From: Notamacropus eugenii
Taxonomy: Eukaryota; Chordata; Mammalia; Diprotodontia; Macropodidae
Reading direction: 5' to 3'
Length of the DNA stretch: 64,000 nucleotides
NCBI RefSeq assembly: GCF_028372415.1
Contig: NC_092877.1
Location: forward strand, 248,367,010-248,431,009
Each line of letters starts with the position of its first letter. Within the stretch, counting starts at the first letter, position 1. This document shows positions 11,724-24,275 of the stretch, in pieces. The translations under genes were made by a program, and so were the position numbers. Below the pieces are notes generated by a model that was given only the letters and a program-made list of their open reading frames with translations, did not search any database and was not told the DNA's origin.

Positions 11724-14636
11724 ATTTTGCGCAATTCTATGCCCATAAATTTGTGAATCTTTGGGAAATGGGTGTACGTGTATATACAAAAATATAAATG
11801 ATTCAAATCAACAGAAGAGGGAGTAAACTACTTCAATAACAACATCCTAGAAAAAGAAATTGAAAAAACAAAACAAAACAATGAATTTCCTAATAAAAAA
11901 TCTCCAGGGAAAGATAGATTTACAAGTGAATTTTACCAAACATTTGTAGAACAGTTAATTCAAATATTATATAGACCATTTGGGAAAATTGGCAAAGGAG
12001 CCCTATCAAATATGGTGGTGATACCAAAACAGGAAGAGTCAAAACTGAGGAAGAAAATTAAAAGCCAATTTACTTAGTGAATATACATGTAAAAATTTAA
12101 ATAAGATATTAGCAAAAATATTACAGTAACTTACCATAAGAGTAACACCTTTTGATCAGGTGGGATTTATACTAGGAATGTAAGGCTTCTTCAGTATTAG
12201 GAAAATATCAGGATAATTGACCCTATCAACACAAAAACTAAGAGAAACTATATGATTATCTTAAGAGATGCAGAAAACAAACAAACAAAAAACTTTTCAC
12301 AAAATACAATACCCATTCCTACTGAAAACAGAGCATAATATAAGAACAAATGGAGCTTTCCTTGAAAGAATAAGCAACATCTACCTAAAAGTATCAGCAA
12401 GCATGATATGTAATGGGGACAAGCTAGAAGAAATTTCAATATATCGGAGGTGAACAAAGAATGTCCATTATCACCACTGTTATTTAACATGGTACCTGAA
12501 ATATTAACTTTAGCACTTAGAGAAGAAATAGAAATGAAAGAAACTAGAATGGGAAAGAAGAAACTAAACTATCACTCTTTGTAGACAATAGGATGTTATA
12601 CTTAGAAAATCCTACACAATCAATTAACAACTACTTGAAATAATAAACAAGTTAAATTAATTTTCAGAATATAAAATAAAACAACGTAAATGACCTGGAT
12701 TTCTATGTATTACTAACAAAGTCTAATACCAATATTCAGAAAGAGAATTTCCATGCAAAGTCCCTGTAGACACAATGAAATATTTGGAAGCCTACCTTCT
12801 AAAACAAATCCAGGGGGTATATAAACATAATTACAAAATGCTTTTCACACAAATAAAGTCAGATCTAAATAACTGAAAAACATCATTTGCTCATGGGTAG
12901 GCTGAACTAATAAATGAAATATAACAATTCTACCTATGTTAATTTACTTATTCAGTCCCAAACCAAACAACCTACAAAAATTATTTATAGAGCTAGAAAA
13001 AATAATATCAAAATTAATCTGGAAGAACATAATGTCCAGAATATCAAGGGAATTAATTAAATCTAATGCTAGGGAAGGTGACCTAGACATACCAGATCTC
13101 AAATTGTATTATAAAGCAGTAATCATTAAAACCACTTGTAACTGGCTAAGAAATAGAGGGGTTGGTCACTGGAATAGGTCAGGTATACAAGACATGGTTG
13201 TCAATGTTTACAGCAATCTACTGTTTTCTAAATGAAAGGATTCCATCATCTAGGATAAGAACTCTCTGTTTGGAAAAAAAAAAAACCTGCTGGGAAAACT
13301 ATATTGTAGTGTGGCAGACACTGGTCCAATGACAGACACTGTACATGAGAAAAAAGTCCAAATGGGTACACAATCTAGGTACAAAGGCTGATACTATAAA
13401 CAAACTAGGGGCAAGGAATAGTTATTTGTCAAATTTATGGAGAATGGAGAAATTTATGGCAACACAAGAGAATGAGATCATTATGAAATGCAAAATGGAT
13501 AATTTTGATTACAATAGATAGAAGATAGTTTGTACAAACAAAACCAATGCAACGATGATTAAGAGGGAAGCAAAAACTGGGAAAGAATTTTTATAACTAG
13601 TGTCTATGGTAAAGGATTCATATCTAAAATCTATAAAGAATTGAGTCAAATTTAGAGCAATACAAGTTATTGCCCAATTGATAAGTGGTCCAAGGATATG
13701 AATGGGGAGTTTTCAGAGGAAGAAATTAAAGCTATCTATAGTCACATAAAAAAAAATTGCTCTAAATCACAATTGATTAGAGAGATGCGAATCAAAACTA
13801 CTCTGAGGTATCAAATCACATCTGTCAGATTGCCTAACATGAAAAAACCAGAAAATGGTAAATATTGGATAAGATTTGGGAGAGCTGGAACTCTAATTGA
13901 CTGTTGATGGAGCTGTGAGCTGATCCAACCATTGTGGAGAACAGCTTGGAATTTTATGGGCTCAAATGGCCATAAAAATATGCATACCCTTTAAACCAAC
14001 AATACCACTTCTAGGGATGTATCGCAAAGAGATCATAAAAATGGGAAAAGGACCAATATGTAGAAAAATATTTATAGCAGCCCTCTCTGTGGTGGTCAAA
14101 ATGGAAATTGAGGGGATGCCCTTTAATTGGGGAATGGTTGAACAAGTTGTGTTTATTGTGTTGTAAGAAATGATGAACAAGCAGACTTACCTGGATCATA
14201 ACCTGGAAAGACTTATATGAACTGTACTGAGTGAAGTGAGAGCAACCAGGAGAACATTATGCACAGTAATAGTAACAGTGTGTAAGTACTGATTTTAATA
14301 GACTTGACCCTGCTCAGGAATGTAGAGACCTAAAACATTTCCAAAGGAATCATGATACAAAATGTCATTCCCATCCAGAGAAAGAATTATTCAGTTGGTA
14401 TGCAGAATGAAACAGCTGTTTTCTCTTTTCTTATGTTTTGTTTTGTGTTTCTCTTGGTTTCTCCCATTCATTTTAATTCTTCTATGCAAAATGAAAAATG
14501 TGAAAATGTGTTAAATAAGAATGTGTATGTAGAACCTATATAAGATTGTATGCTGTCTTGGGGAGTGATGAGGGAGGTAGGAGGAGAAAACTAAAAACTC
14601 ATGGAAATGAACATTGAAAATTGAAAAAAAAATAAG
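11713..14636 (+). mobile_element. Old L1, right segment (ORF2 RT to 3' end)
   Basis: Continues the ORF2 interrupted at 4789. It runs through the RT domain (LLKTEHNIRTNGAF and MICNGDKLEE at 12268-12453; GDLDIPDLKLYYKA at 13076-13115) to a decayed C-terminal part (about 13620-14280). A 3' UTR follows with the shared CATTTTAATTCTTCTATGCA block, ending in an A-rich tail near 14625-14636. Stops and shifts occur every 100-300 bp. It is clearly older than the L1 inserted in it. Confidence 0.88.
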
Positions 14637-14792
14637 TTAATCAATTTGGAAACAAATGCATACATGAAAAAAACGAAACTGATCAAGTGGAAAAAGGTAG
14701 AACATTCACTGGAAAAACAACTTTAAAAAAAATTTAATAGTCGAATGGAAAAAAAAACCGGGCAGAAAAGCTCGGAGAAAAAAATAATTCCT

Positions 14793-16097
14793 TGTGGGTT
14801 AGAGCCAGCATGGCAGAGTAGAAGCAGGTTGCTGTCTCAGCTCTGCCCCAAAACTCTTCAAAATACCTATAAAAATTACTTTGGAAAAATTCTAGAGCAG
14901 CAGAAGCCACAAAAATAACAGAGAGAAATATATTTCCAGCCCAAGAAAATCTGGAAGGCCTATAGGAAGGTTCTATAGCACTGGTCTCTGAGCTGAACAC
15001 AGCCCATCATAGGCTGTGAAGCATGGATGGTACTGGAGCAAGGCACAGGGAACTAAATAACTCTGCACTGATTTCCAGACTTTGTAACCCACAAACTCCA
15101 AAAACAGCTTCAAAGGTAAGTGGAAAAGTTCTTTCTCCTGATTGAGAGTGAAACTTGGTCAGACCCCAGCCACAGGGCAGCAGCAAACAGTGCAGCATAG
15201 GAGACTGATTATTCTGGAGCTCCAAGTCTACAGAAACTGAGGGATTTGAGCAGCTGATCTGAGTCTTAATCCTGGTTAGTGGAATTGAGGCAAGGAGGAG
15301 AGCTGGCATGGTAGCAGCTGTGGAGAGGGAATCCTACTCTCACATCTAGGGCAGAAAAGAAAGGTGTGGTTGCTCAGAGACCAAAGTACAGGCCAGAGTT
15401 GGAGTAAATACCTGTCCTTTGATCATACCTTTTTGGAGGAACTGAGAATTTTCAGGTCCCTCGAGATATATCTGAAAGTAGATGTACAAAACCCCTGGAA
15501 CTTGAGGAAGTGCACCCTCCACTTAAAAAGGAGCTCAGAGCTCAAGTAATTGGCTGGGAAAATGACCAAAATGGGGGAAAATAAGAATATTGAAAGTTTC
15601 TTTTTTGGTGAAGAGGTATTTCTTATGAAAAGGAAGATCAAAGCATAAAAGCAGAGCAAGATCAAAGGTTACAACCACAAGAAGATAGCAGGATCAAGGC
15701 TACTACATCCAAAACTTTCAAGAAAATTAAGCAATCATCTCAGACCATTGAAGAGCTCAAAAAAGATTTTGAAAACCAGGTAAGAGAAGTAGAGGAAACA
15801 TTTGAAAGAGAAATGGGAGCAAGGCATGAAAATCATGAAAAACGAGTCAGCAGTTTGCTAAAGGAGACCCAAAAATTGCTGAATAAAATAACACCTTTAA
15901 AAATAGAATAACCCAAATGGGAAACGAGTTCAAAAAGGCAATGAGGAGAGGAATGTCATAAAAAAGCAGTATGGGTCAAATGGAAAAGAATGTCCAAAAG
16001 TTTACTGAAGAAAATGATTCCTTCAAAATTAGAATGGAGCAAATGGAAGCTAACGACTATGAAAAATCAAGAAATGTTAAAACAAAAACCAAACAAA
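14793..16097 (+). mobile_element. L1/HAL1 5' half (5' UTR and start of ORF1)
   Basis: Begins GTTAGAGCCAGCATGGCAGA, the usual start of this HAL1-type 5' UTR (compare 47286 and 51750), with shared TTCTAGAGCAGCAGAAG. From about 15590 it shows the ORF1 coiled-coil start (AAAATTAAGCAATCATCTCA, GAAGAGCTCAAAAAAGATTT) up to GAATGGAGCAAATGGAAGC. It stops abruptly near 16097 inside ORF1. Because L1-type insertions normally keep their 3' end, the missing part points to a later deletion or rearrangement. The 14637-14792 gap before it holds short A-rich sequence only. Confidence 0.8.
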
Positions 16098-16524
16098 ATT
16101 ATATTAAAATAAAATGAGAACATGTTTATAATATGATGTCAAATGTTTTAATAACTGTCGTATTTATTAAATAATGTAAGGAAGTTGTGTCTTTTTCTTT
16201 GTTTCCATAGAACATAAGAGGAAAGATATGAAAATTACTGAAGTCCTCCTAAAATCAAAGATCATTTGGAAAAACTGTATTGAAAAATTTGATATAATAG
16301 CTAATCAATCTGTTGTGTTTAAAATGTGATTTGGGATTTGAACTTAGTCCTAAAGTTTGGCATCAAAGTCGTAAATTACTTCTACCTTTAAAATCTTCAG
16401 AATTTAATCTATTAAAGTAAGGAGACAGACACATTTTTGTTTCAACTGCAAAAATGCCAGGAAACCACCCATTGTATTATGAAGCAATCATTGTTGAATG
16501 AGGAAAAGAAAATCGGTCCAGGGA
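16098..16524. other. Unassigned AT-rich DNA
   Basis: No gene or clear repeat is seen. Confidence 0.5.
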
Positions 16525-17430
16525 GAGGGAGCAATAAAAATAGTTTTCAGCATTTCCTTCCACAAGATTTTGAATTCCAAATTTCCTCTCCATCTCCCCT
16601 CCCCCAACTCCAGGACACCGTGAACCCCAAACAACCCTCTCCCCAATCGACCCTCCCTTCAATCATCCCCTTCTCTCATCTCTCTCCCCTCTATTTGCCT
16701 GTATGGAAAGACAGATTTCTGCACCGCATTATCTGTATAAATTATTTTCCAGCTACATGCAAAACAATTACATTCATATTTAAAGTTTTAACCTCTACAT
16801 TCTCTCCCTTCCTCCCTCCCCACTCACCCCCATTGAGAAAGCAAGCAATTCAATAAAGATCATACATGTGTCGCTATGTAAAACACTACTGTATCAGTCA
16901 GGTTTTGTGAAAGGCTAACCAATTTCCTTCTATCCTCTCCTGTCCTCCATTTATTCCATTCTATACCTAGACCTTTTCTCTGACAATAGTGTTTGCCTCA
17001 GATTACCCCTTCACCCGACGTACTATCCCTTCCATTATCTTTCCTCTCTTATCCCCTTCCCCACTGCCTTTCTGTAGGGTAAGATAGATTGCTATGCCCA
17101 AATGATGTATGTTACTCCTTCATTAAGTCAAATCCAGTGGGAATAAGTCTCACTTACTCCCTCTAACCTTACCATTCTTTCCACCACCACCACTACCATT
17201 GTAAATGCTTTTTTCTTGCCTCATTTATGTGAGATGCTTTACTACGTTTTCCTTCTCCCTTTCTCTTTTTCCCATTACATTACTTTCAACACAATTTTAT
17301 TTATGTTTATGTGGATTTATCCTCCTAACCATCTCTTACATGGATTCCTTAATTATTTTTGTTGTTTCTTTTTTCTTTTTAGAATTACTTTTCACAATTT
17401 CAGAGACAGGATATGTCTTCCATAAAATCA
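16525..17430 (-). mobile_element. HAL1 3' tail fragment
   Basis: The reverse complement matches the non-coding tails at 2776-3465 and 49370-50080. It includes the pyrimidine-rich plus-strand text TTCCTCCCTCCCCACTCACC and the CCCATTGAGAAAGCAAGCAA landmark (compare CCTCCATTGAGAAAACAAGC at 38360). The 3' end is near 16530, where the plus strand has GCAATAAAAATAGTTTTCAG. ORF1 and the 5' UTR are absent, so it is 5'-truncated. Confidence 0.75.
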
Positions 17431-18029
17431 TTGTTTACTAAAACCTTTATTTAAATCTTTATTTTCCTAAGTGCATGAATTACTGTGTAATTACATTTTT
17501 TTTTTTTGGTTTTTGATGGGTAATTATAAATGCCTTTGTGTTTTTGCTTGAGAAAGCAGAGAAAATTAATGAGGATATTTGAGATTGGATTCCCCAAAGT
17601 CAATTGTGAATTACATAGCAGGACAATGTCCTTTGATCCATGTGTTCATTTTTGTCAATTCTTTTCATCCTGGATTTAAGAAAAACTCTGCAAGGACTGA
17701 AAAAAATTAGGTGTTAGACAAGAAGCAGTTTAAAATTTGATATATCATGTTGTTATTGATACTGAATTTTATTAGAATTATGACTAGTAACTATAAATAA
17801 AATCATTAATTTTATTTGAATTATAATGAATGTCATCATATCGTTAATTTCTAGTACATAAATGCATAACATTAACTCTTCCATATAAAATATGTTTCAA
17901 AATCTGAAAAACAAGAAATTGTCAGTAGCTCTGCGTGAGAAGAGTGCTAATTTTGGAGACAACTTTAAATTTCAGTGCTGTGTAGATATGGAACACAATT
18001 TACAAAATATGTTTTTAACCATCTCAAAA
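17431..18029. other. Unassigned AT-rich DNA
   Basis: No gene or clear repeat is seen, apart from a T-run at 17497-17506. Confidence 0.5.
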
Positions 18030-18345
18030 TCATGTCTATATATATATACTATATATACTATATATATATATATATATATATAGTATAATACTGTATATTA
18101 TAGTATTATAAAATTATATTATATTATTATGTATATATTATATGTGTTTTATATATATAATATAATATACATTATATTATATAATATATTATATATATTA
18201 TAATATATACTATAATATAATACTATGTATATATAAATATATATGTAATGCATGCATACTTACATTTTTATATGTATATATATGTATATATATCCATGCA
18301 TATATATATACACATACATGCCTATATATATACATATATATATTA
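18030..18345. repeat. Self-complementary TA-rich low-complexity block
   Basis: About 300 bp of almost pure A/T with interleaved TATACTATATA, TATAATATA and ATATTATATA segments. It contains inverted repeats such as TATACTATATATA against TATATATAGTATA, so it could form hairpins. Confidence 0.85.
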
Positions 18346-18569
18346 TACATACACTGTTTTGGTTATGTTGTACATCTTAGAGGATTGCTACATGAGGAAA
18401 ACACACTGGAAAATTAAATTACTATATAAATGTCAGTTCTAATTTAATGCTGTACTGATACTTTCTCTGTCTTCCAGTTATCTCTATTATATCTACTTAA
18501 ATGAAAAGCAAATACTATTCCTTCCTACTTCTTACCTAGCAATTCACATCATTCATTCATATGTTTGTA

Positions 18570-18665
18570 TATATATGTGCACATATGTGTATTTATACAC
18601 AGTTATATACATATATATTTATATATACACATATACATATAAATAGGTAGATAGATAGTATACAT
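18570..18665. repeat. TATATG/ACATAT-type simple repeat
   Basis: Impure ATATGTGCACATATGTGT and TATATACACATATACAT runs, ending in a GATA patch (AGGTAGATAGATAGTA). Confidence 0.8.
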
Positions 18666-18679
18666 ACACACTCTTACGT

Positions 18680-18985
18680 AGTATCATTGTTATGTTTGTC
18701 ATTTGTTCTCAAAGAGGAGCATGAAATCAAGAAGATGACATGACTTTTACTTCTGTGGAGGACTGTGCAAGGTCACCAGCCTCACTTTCTTCCCTGAGCC
18801 ATCTCAGTCCAGGGGCTTGATTTTCATCAGCATGACTGTAGATAACCCAGGATGCATTGTGAGACCCTGGCCATTGCATGCTAAGATTTCATCACATTCT
18901 CAATTATAGTGAGATGCACTCATTCAATGTATAGACTTATTTAAGTTACTCAAGGGATGGCCCCTGTTATTAAAAAAAAATCAAA
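18680..18985. mobile_element. Marsupial-type SINE-like repeat
   Basis: I recognise by eye the marsupial interspersed repeat with GTTCTCAAAGAGGAGCATGA, GTGCAAGGTCACCAGCCTCA and GCCATCTCAGTCCAGGGGCT, ending CAAGGGATGGCCCC. I cannot give its exact library name or orientation. The sequence is decayed but nearly full length. Confidence 0.65.
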
Positions 18986-21175
18986 CTGAGAGGAGAAGAC
19001 CCTCAGGGTTCCTGGGTAAAAGAAGCACAATTACCATTTAGTAATTTTATATAGTGACATTTATATGGTAATATTTAGCAATATTTATATTAGCTTTACC
19101 TTCATTTCTCAATGACACATTCTTCTTTTTACCAATAATATTTCATTTTCCTTTTTGTCTTGGAATTCATATTTATCATGACTGAATTGAATCTAATTTG
19201 ACAAATCATGATAGCTTGTTGGCAATATTTGGTTCCAGACTTTGTTGCTAAACATGTCGTCACTCTCAGTTGCCTGAAATCTTTACTTTTTAAAAAGTTA
19301 CCATTCATGTTATTGTAAGTCATTGATAAAAAATATGTTGCCTAGTAAAATAGCAAGGATAGAATTCTGAGACTCCCAACAATAAATTACCTGGAATGTT
19401 GCCATTGAACCACTCAAATATTTTTTTATGGAATTTGGTCATTTAACAAGTTCTCTTCTGCTTAGCAGTATCACCCAGCCAATATTAGTTCATTTTGTCC
19501 AAAAGGATGTATTGCATGAGGTACTTTAAACTCTTTTGCAAAACTCTAGACATAACTTCTATTGCATTCTCCTAATCTGTCAGTATGATTAATTTTATAC
19601 GTGCAAAAAAAACATGAAAAGTATTTAGTGTGAAAGGAAATGTTTTTGAGTACATCATTCTGATTTTCAGTGATCACTATTTCCTTCTTATTGTGCTCTT
19701 CTTAGCATATATATTATTTTTGTGCCTTCCTGAAATACAATCTCAGTATTATGCTCTAACTTTCATCCCCTCTCATGACTCGCCTAACACCTCGTGTTTC
19801 TTGTTTATTAATGGAATATTTTTGGTTGGCCTATTCTTTTCAGTGCTTTATGCTAAGTATCACAGGAGATACAAAGATTAAAAAAATAGTTCAAAAGATG
19901 AATCTGTGTTTAAAAAAATATATTTGCTTACCATAGACCCCAGGAAGAGACTCAGTAAGATTATGAATCAAGTAGCAGACTGAGGGGTGGACAATTAGGA
20001 GTGGTTGCCCATTAGAGAATACAACCACATAGACAACCCATAGAGAAGTAATCTCTAAAACCATGCTACCAAAGCATTCAGAAACTTTGCCAGATTTGAG
20101 GTTTAAATTCTCTGGTTCCTTTTATAAGGACATTGGAAAAGTATTTGTCTCCTTTCTAATCTTGCAATACAGCTGACATTCTTATGCCATTTTTAAAATC
20201 AAAATAATTTATTAAAATGTTAATAGTGCATAGTAATAAAATTAATTGAACATATTTTGTAATTTTTAAACCTAAAATGATCATATAATTGCATACATGT
20301 GTTCAAAAGGCTTTCAGTATTTCTAGTATTACTTCCTCTTTATTGAACAGATTTTTTAAATAGGCTTTTTTTTTTCCAAAAATGCTAAGCCAAAGTAGTT
20401 TATCTTTATTTTAAAATATTGATTTTTCTCCTTCTCTGTCACTGCTCGCTATTTGGACTTCCTCTCTCCCACACTCTCAAAAAGACTTCCTTTGTAATAA
20501 ATACATACAGTGAAACAAAACCAAATAAAAATATCAGTAACACTTAAGCATAACTGTTGGCGGTATATCTGGAGCAGATTTCCTGTTTAGCCAGAAGTCC
20601 AAGATATGCTTCAACTTGAGTCTTTTAAAATAATTACTGATCACTCCTTTATTCAAAATTCTAATATGTTTCACAGTTGCTGTCCCCTTTTTATTGTGGC
20701 CATGTCACAAACTCTGCATCTGACTGTACTCCTATATAAACTTTACTACGTGTCTCTAAATCAGCCACATTCTTTACTGATGCAATAAATTTCCTTTGCA
20801 TTCGTGATTTTCCTAATAGATGGAAACATTTCCCATTTTTCTAGGTTCTTCATCACAACAAAAGATTCTGCAATAAATATTATTTTACATTTATAATATT
20901 CCTCTCTGTCCAATTATAACAATCATTGTCTCCATATGATTTTCTTCAGGACCAATTTGCATAATACCTTTAAGATTTCTGAAACCCGATAGTCACATTT
21001 ATTAAATTACTATTGTAAAGCACTAAATGTTAGATGAAATATCGTCAAGTATGTATCTTAGAAGTGCCAATTTATGTCTGGAAAACAATGATGTATTGCA
21101 AGTAAACTATTATGGCTGAAAGTGACATTGAATTGAAAAAAAACATAGAATCATCTTATTTGAAGTGGAAGACAT
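18986..21175. other. Unassigned DNA
   Basis: No gene is supported. A hydrophobic 83-codon frame at 19630-19881 has no recognisable family. At 20570-20990 the text is faintly like an ancient reverse-strand LINE end, but I cannot confirm it. Confidence 0.5.
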
Positions 21176-21179
21176 TAAA

Positions 21180-21275
21180 TCACATAATCCAAAATCTGCT
21201 GTTTTACAGCTGAGGAAACTGTGATGCAGAGAATTGAAGTGATTAGATTCCCATAGACTCCACTGCTAGTTTTTT
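21180..21275 (-). mobile_element. MIR/CORE-SINE fragment
   Basis: TTTTACAGCTGAGGAAACTG followed by AATTGAAGTGATTAGATTCCC is the antisense of the MIR core and SINE tail. A pure T-run follows at about 21271-21288. Confidence 0.6.
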
Positions 21276-21325
21276 TTTTTTTTTTTTTGTCTCAAAACTG
21301 CATGCCTTTACTCAAGAAAATACTC

Positions 21326-21480
21326 AATGCGGGCAGCTAAGTGGCACAGTGGATGCAGTACCAGCCTTGGAATCAAGAAGACCTGAGTTTAAATCCAGCC
21401 TCAGAAAATTGACACTTGCTCTCTGTGTGATGTTGCACAACTCACTTAATCCAGATTGTCTTTCAAATTAATAAATCCAT
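21326..21480 (+). mobile_element. tRNA-headed marsupial SINE
   Basis: GGGCAGCTAAGTGGCACAGT starts the head and CCTGAGTTTAAATCCAGCCT resembles a pol III B box. The tail part is truncated after CAACTCACTTAATCC. Confidence 0.8.
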
Positions 21481-21595
21481 GTTTGACTTGACTTTGATTT
21501 TAAAGTAGAAATCCGTGGTGGCATGTTGGGGTTCTGGGCAGGGATACAGGCTCTTTAAAATTCAAAATTCAAATCACAGAGGTCGAAAATTATTT

Positions 21596-21830
21596 AGGGC
21601 AACTACGTGGTACATTTAATAAAGCACTGCTCTTGAAATTATGAAGTCTCATCTTGATGATTCCAAATCCAGACTCAGGCATTTATTAGCTGTGTCACCC
21701 TGAGCTAGTCACTTAACTCTGTTTGCTTCAGTTTCTTCATCTGTAAAATGAGCTAGATAAGGAAATGGCAAACTTTCCCCCTTTTTCCTGGAAATGAAAC
21801 CAACAGCACAGCTTTAGTGTCAGTTAACAG
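21596..21830 (+). mobile_element. tRNA-headed marsupial SINE, longer copy
   Basis: The head is decayed (GGCAACTACGTGGTACATTT). The middle has TTAGCTGTGTCACCCTGAGC, and the tail has AAATGAGCTAGATAAGGAAA, which is characteristic of marsupial SINEs. Confidence 0.8.
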
Positions 21831-22120
21831 TATCTATATATTTATAATTTTAATAAATTTTAACTAAGTCTCCAGTCCACAATAAACTAATTTTGACTTC
21901 TTCAGGTTATGGGAGGTACATTATTTTTATAAAATAAGGTTCTTAATTAGATATCTGTCATACTTGATATACCCTCCCCCCCTCTTTACCACCAATACTC
22001 AAAGTTTCCATGCTTTCTAAGGCTCAATTGAAGTACTACATTCTACACGAAAAATTTCCTGATTCTCAAAGCTGCTAGTGTCTTCTTACATTAATCATTT
22101 TGAATTTATTTTAAAATTTT

Positions 22121-22138
22121 CCATCCATCCATCCATCC

Positions 22139-22193
<55 letters not shown>

Positions 22194-22196
22194 ATC
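22121..22196. repeat. (CCAT)n then (CTAT)n microsatellite
   Basis: A few CCAT units pass directly into about 14 CTAT units. One unit type has probably mutated and expanded beside the other. Confidence 0.97.
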
Positions 22197-23220
22197 TATT
22201 CATCTTCCCATATTGTCTTTTACAAGTAGACTATAAGATTCTTAGAGAACTTTGGACTATAGGTAGGTCCGGCAAGCCCTTATTCTAAAATATTTCTATG
22301 TCAACTGATTACAAGAAGAATTAAGTGTTTAAACAAAATGATAAAACACAAAATAGATGTCTCACTTGTTTTGCTAACATGTAGAAATGAAATTGCATTC
22401 TAACTACTAATTATGACATTGCAATCATTTTTATCCGTCAACAATTACTTATTCGTATAATAAATATATTTTGATGGTCCATAACAAATGGACCAAGTAG
22501 TTGAATAATTCACCTTAATACTATTTAAGGACATTTTTTTTGCTATTTAGGATTTGCCACTTTACTATTTTGACCATCTTATGTACTCTATACATTAAGA
22601 TATATTTCATTAAAATTTCATATTGTGGCTATAACAACATGCTGATTTTGTTTATATTTCAGGATTACTGGCAAATATTGCAATATGAAGTATATAAGTG
22701 TGTAACAAATTCTGTAAATATAATTTTTAAAATATATGAATGCTGGACGTGTGGAAGATGTAAACAAGTCTCCTGGAGCTAGATAAAGTCATGTTCATCA
22801 TGTAATCATCAATGGAAAGGTAACCTTTTAAGAAGGAGGTAATAATACCAATATGTGGCACGGCTTTGATCAGTCATTGTAATCATTCTAAATTAACCCT
22901 CTTCTGTCTGTGATAATTGACAAGTGATATATATTCAGAGTTACTTAGAGTTTCTGCAACATTATGTACTCTAAAAAATTAGGTGTAAATATTAAACAAG
23001 GGTTCGGAAACTGAGTATTTTCTTTATACATAGAAATTATATTACTTGGTCTATACTCAGATGCACAAAATCATAGAATATTGGTAGTTGAAAGAACCAT
23101 CATCCATTTCCGTAGTTAAGCTCTGGTAGGAGTGAGAAAAGAAAATCCAGAGAACACTCTGTGTTTGAACAAGCCTCAAATTTATGTAGTAAATCTATGT
23201 TTTTCTTTCAGTTTATCAGA
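22197..23220. other. Unassigned AT-rich DNA
   Basis: No gene or clear repeat is seen. Confidence 0.5.
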
Positions 23221-23223
23221 TAT

Positions 23224-24000
23224 TTATTTGCACTGAAGAGATTCAAAAACTCCAAAATGCCAATGAACAGTAACCCACAGGGGAGGAAGCCTAGTCAAAA
23301 CTTTTAAAACACTCTGAGAAACCGGAGGTAGTGCCAAGCAAGTAAAAACCACAACCACTATGATGAGTGTGTACTCTAAAATTTGATGGATATACAACTC
23401 AAAAGTCTTGTGAATAGCTGAGGTCCTAAAAACCGCCTGGTCTCCTATCAGTACAACCATTGCAGGCATGATTAAAAGGAAAAAAATAAAATAATTATGG
23501 AGAAGGGATCTTCTATCTCCATTTCTATTTGCAACAGCTCCTGATCAACTTCTAGTAACAGGCAAATAGCACGAGCAACAAGAGTGGTAGCATGCCAGAA
23601 CCACTGGTCCTGCCTCAGGTCAGCCCCCCACACCACTATCTGGAGAAGTAATTCATATTGAAACTGGTTACACCAGCCCCATAATCGACAAACCAATTTT
23701 CAGCCACTGGGTATGAAAGCCTACAAAGAACCCTGAAGAAAAATCTACAGACAGTTTGTGTCCAGTAAGTTAAACCACCCACTATCAACACATTGAGTAC
23801 TAACTGCACTTCCAGCTTTATTAGATAACACTTGGAATCTTGAACCCAAGAGCTTTGGGAATGACACTGTTTCTAGTGTTGTACCTGAAGCCTTCATCCT
23901 ATGAAGCAAACATGATGAAGTTGAAGCCATGACAATAACTCCTGCAGTTGCTACAATGATATCTACTGATGACCCCCAAAAAGAAATGTTCTTACCACCA
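23224..24000 (-). pseudogene. Unidentified coding-like patch, decayed
   Basis: Three neighbouring open stretches lie on the minus strand (about 23930-23745, 23696-23472 and 23469-23224). They have a normal mix of W, C, R and acidic residues, unlike the low-complexity frames nearby. Local GC is visibly higher than in the flanks. The last stretch has a hydrophobic run, LIIVVVVFTCLALPP; the middle one has a tryptophan-rich segment, RQDQWFWHATTLVARAICLL. I do not recognise the protein. It could be a retrocopy of a host membrane-protein gene or part of an old mobile element. No poly(A) tail or L1 homology is visible. Confidence 0.3.
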
Positions 24001-24149
24001 GAGTATTGATATTGTCAATTGATTCAACATTAGAAGTTGATTGTATAAGTGGAAAAGACATTAAAGAAAAGGTACTGTATACCTCCTAAGGATTATGGGA
24101 GATTTGCTAAAGACTTTGTAACTAAAACCTTCTTTATGAGTTGTCTCTC

Positions 24150-24275
24150 CGAATGGAATGGGAAATTTGGGAAGGCAGGATTTTATTACTTTTCTATTTG
24201 TATCCCCAGCACCTAGCATCATGTTTTGTACATAGTAAGTGCTTAATGATTTTTTTCATTTATTCATTCACCCTA
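24150..24275 (+). mobile_element. L2/MIR3-type 3' end fragment
   Basis: GTATCCCCAGCACCTAGCAT, then TACATAGTAAGTGCTTAATG and ATTTATTCATTCA, is the common L2/MIR 3' end text in sense orientation. Confidence 0.7.

Noticed and set aside
19630-19881. Hydrophobic 83-codon frame resembling a small membrane protein
   Set aside because: AT-rich DNA gives F, L, I and Y codons by chance; there is no family signature and no sign of conservation.
20570-20990. Possible ancient LINE end on the minus strand
   Set aside because: Only faint word similarity; not enough to call a family.
21326-21480. tRNA gene
   Set aside because: The tRNA-like boxes belong to a SINE head; no cloverleaf with acceptor stem and anticodon is evident.
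22121-22196. CCAT/CTAT array as a possible CRISPR or designed repeat
   Set aside because: It is a plain tetranucleotide microsatellite without spacers. No CRISPR array is present in the window.
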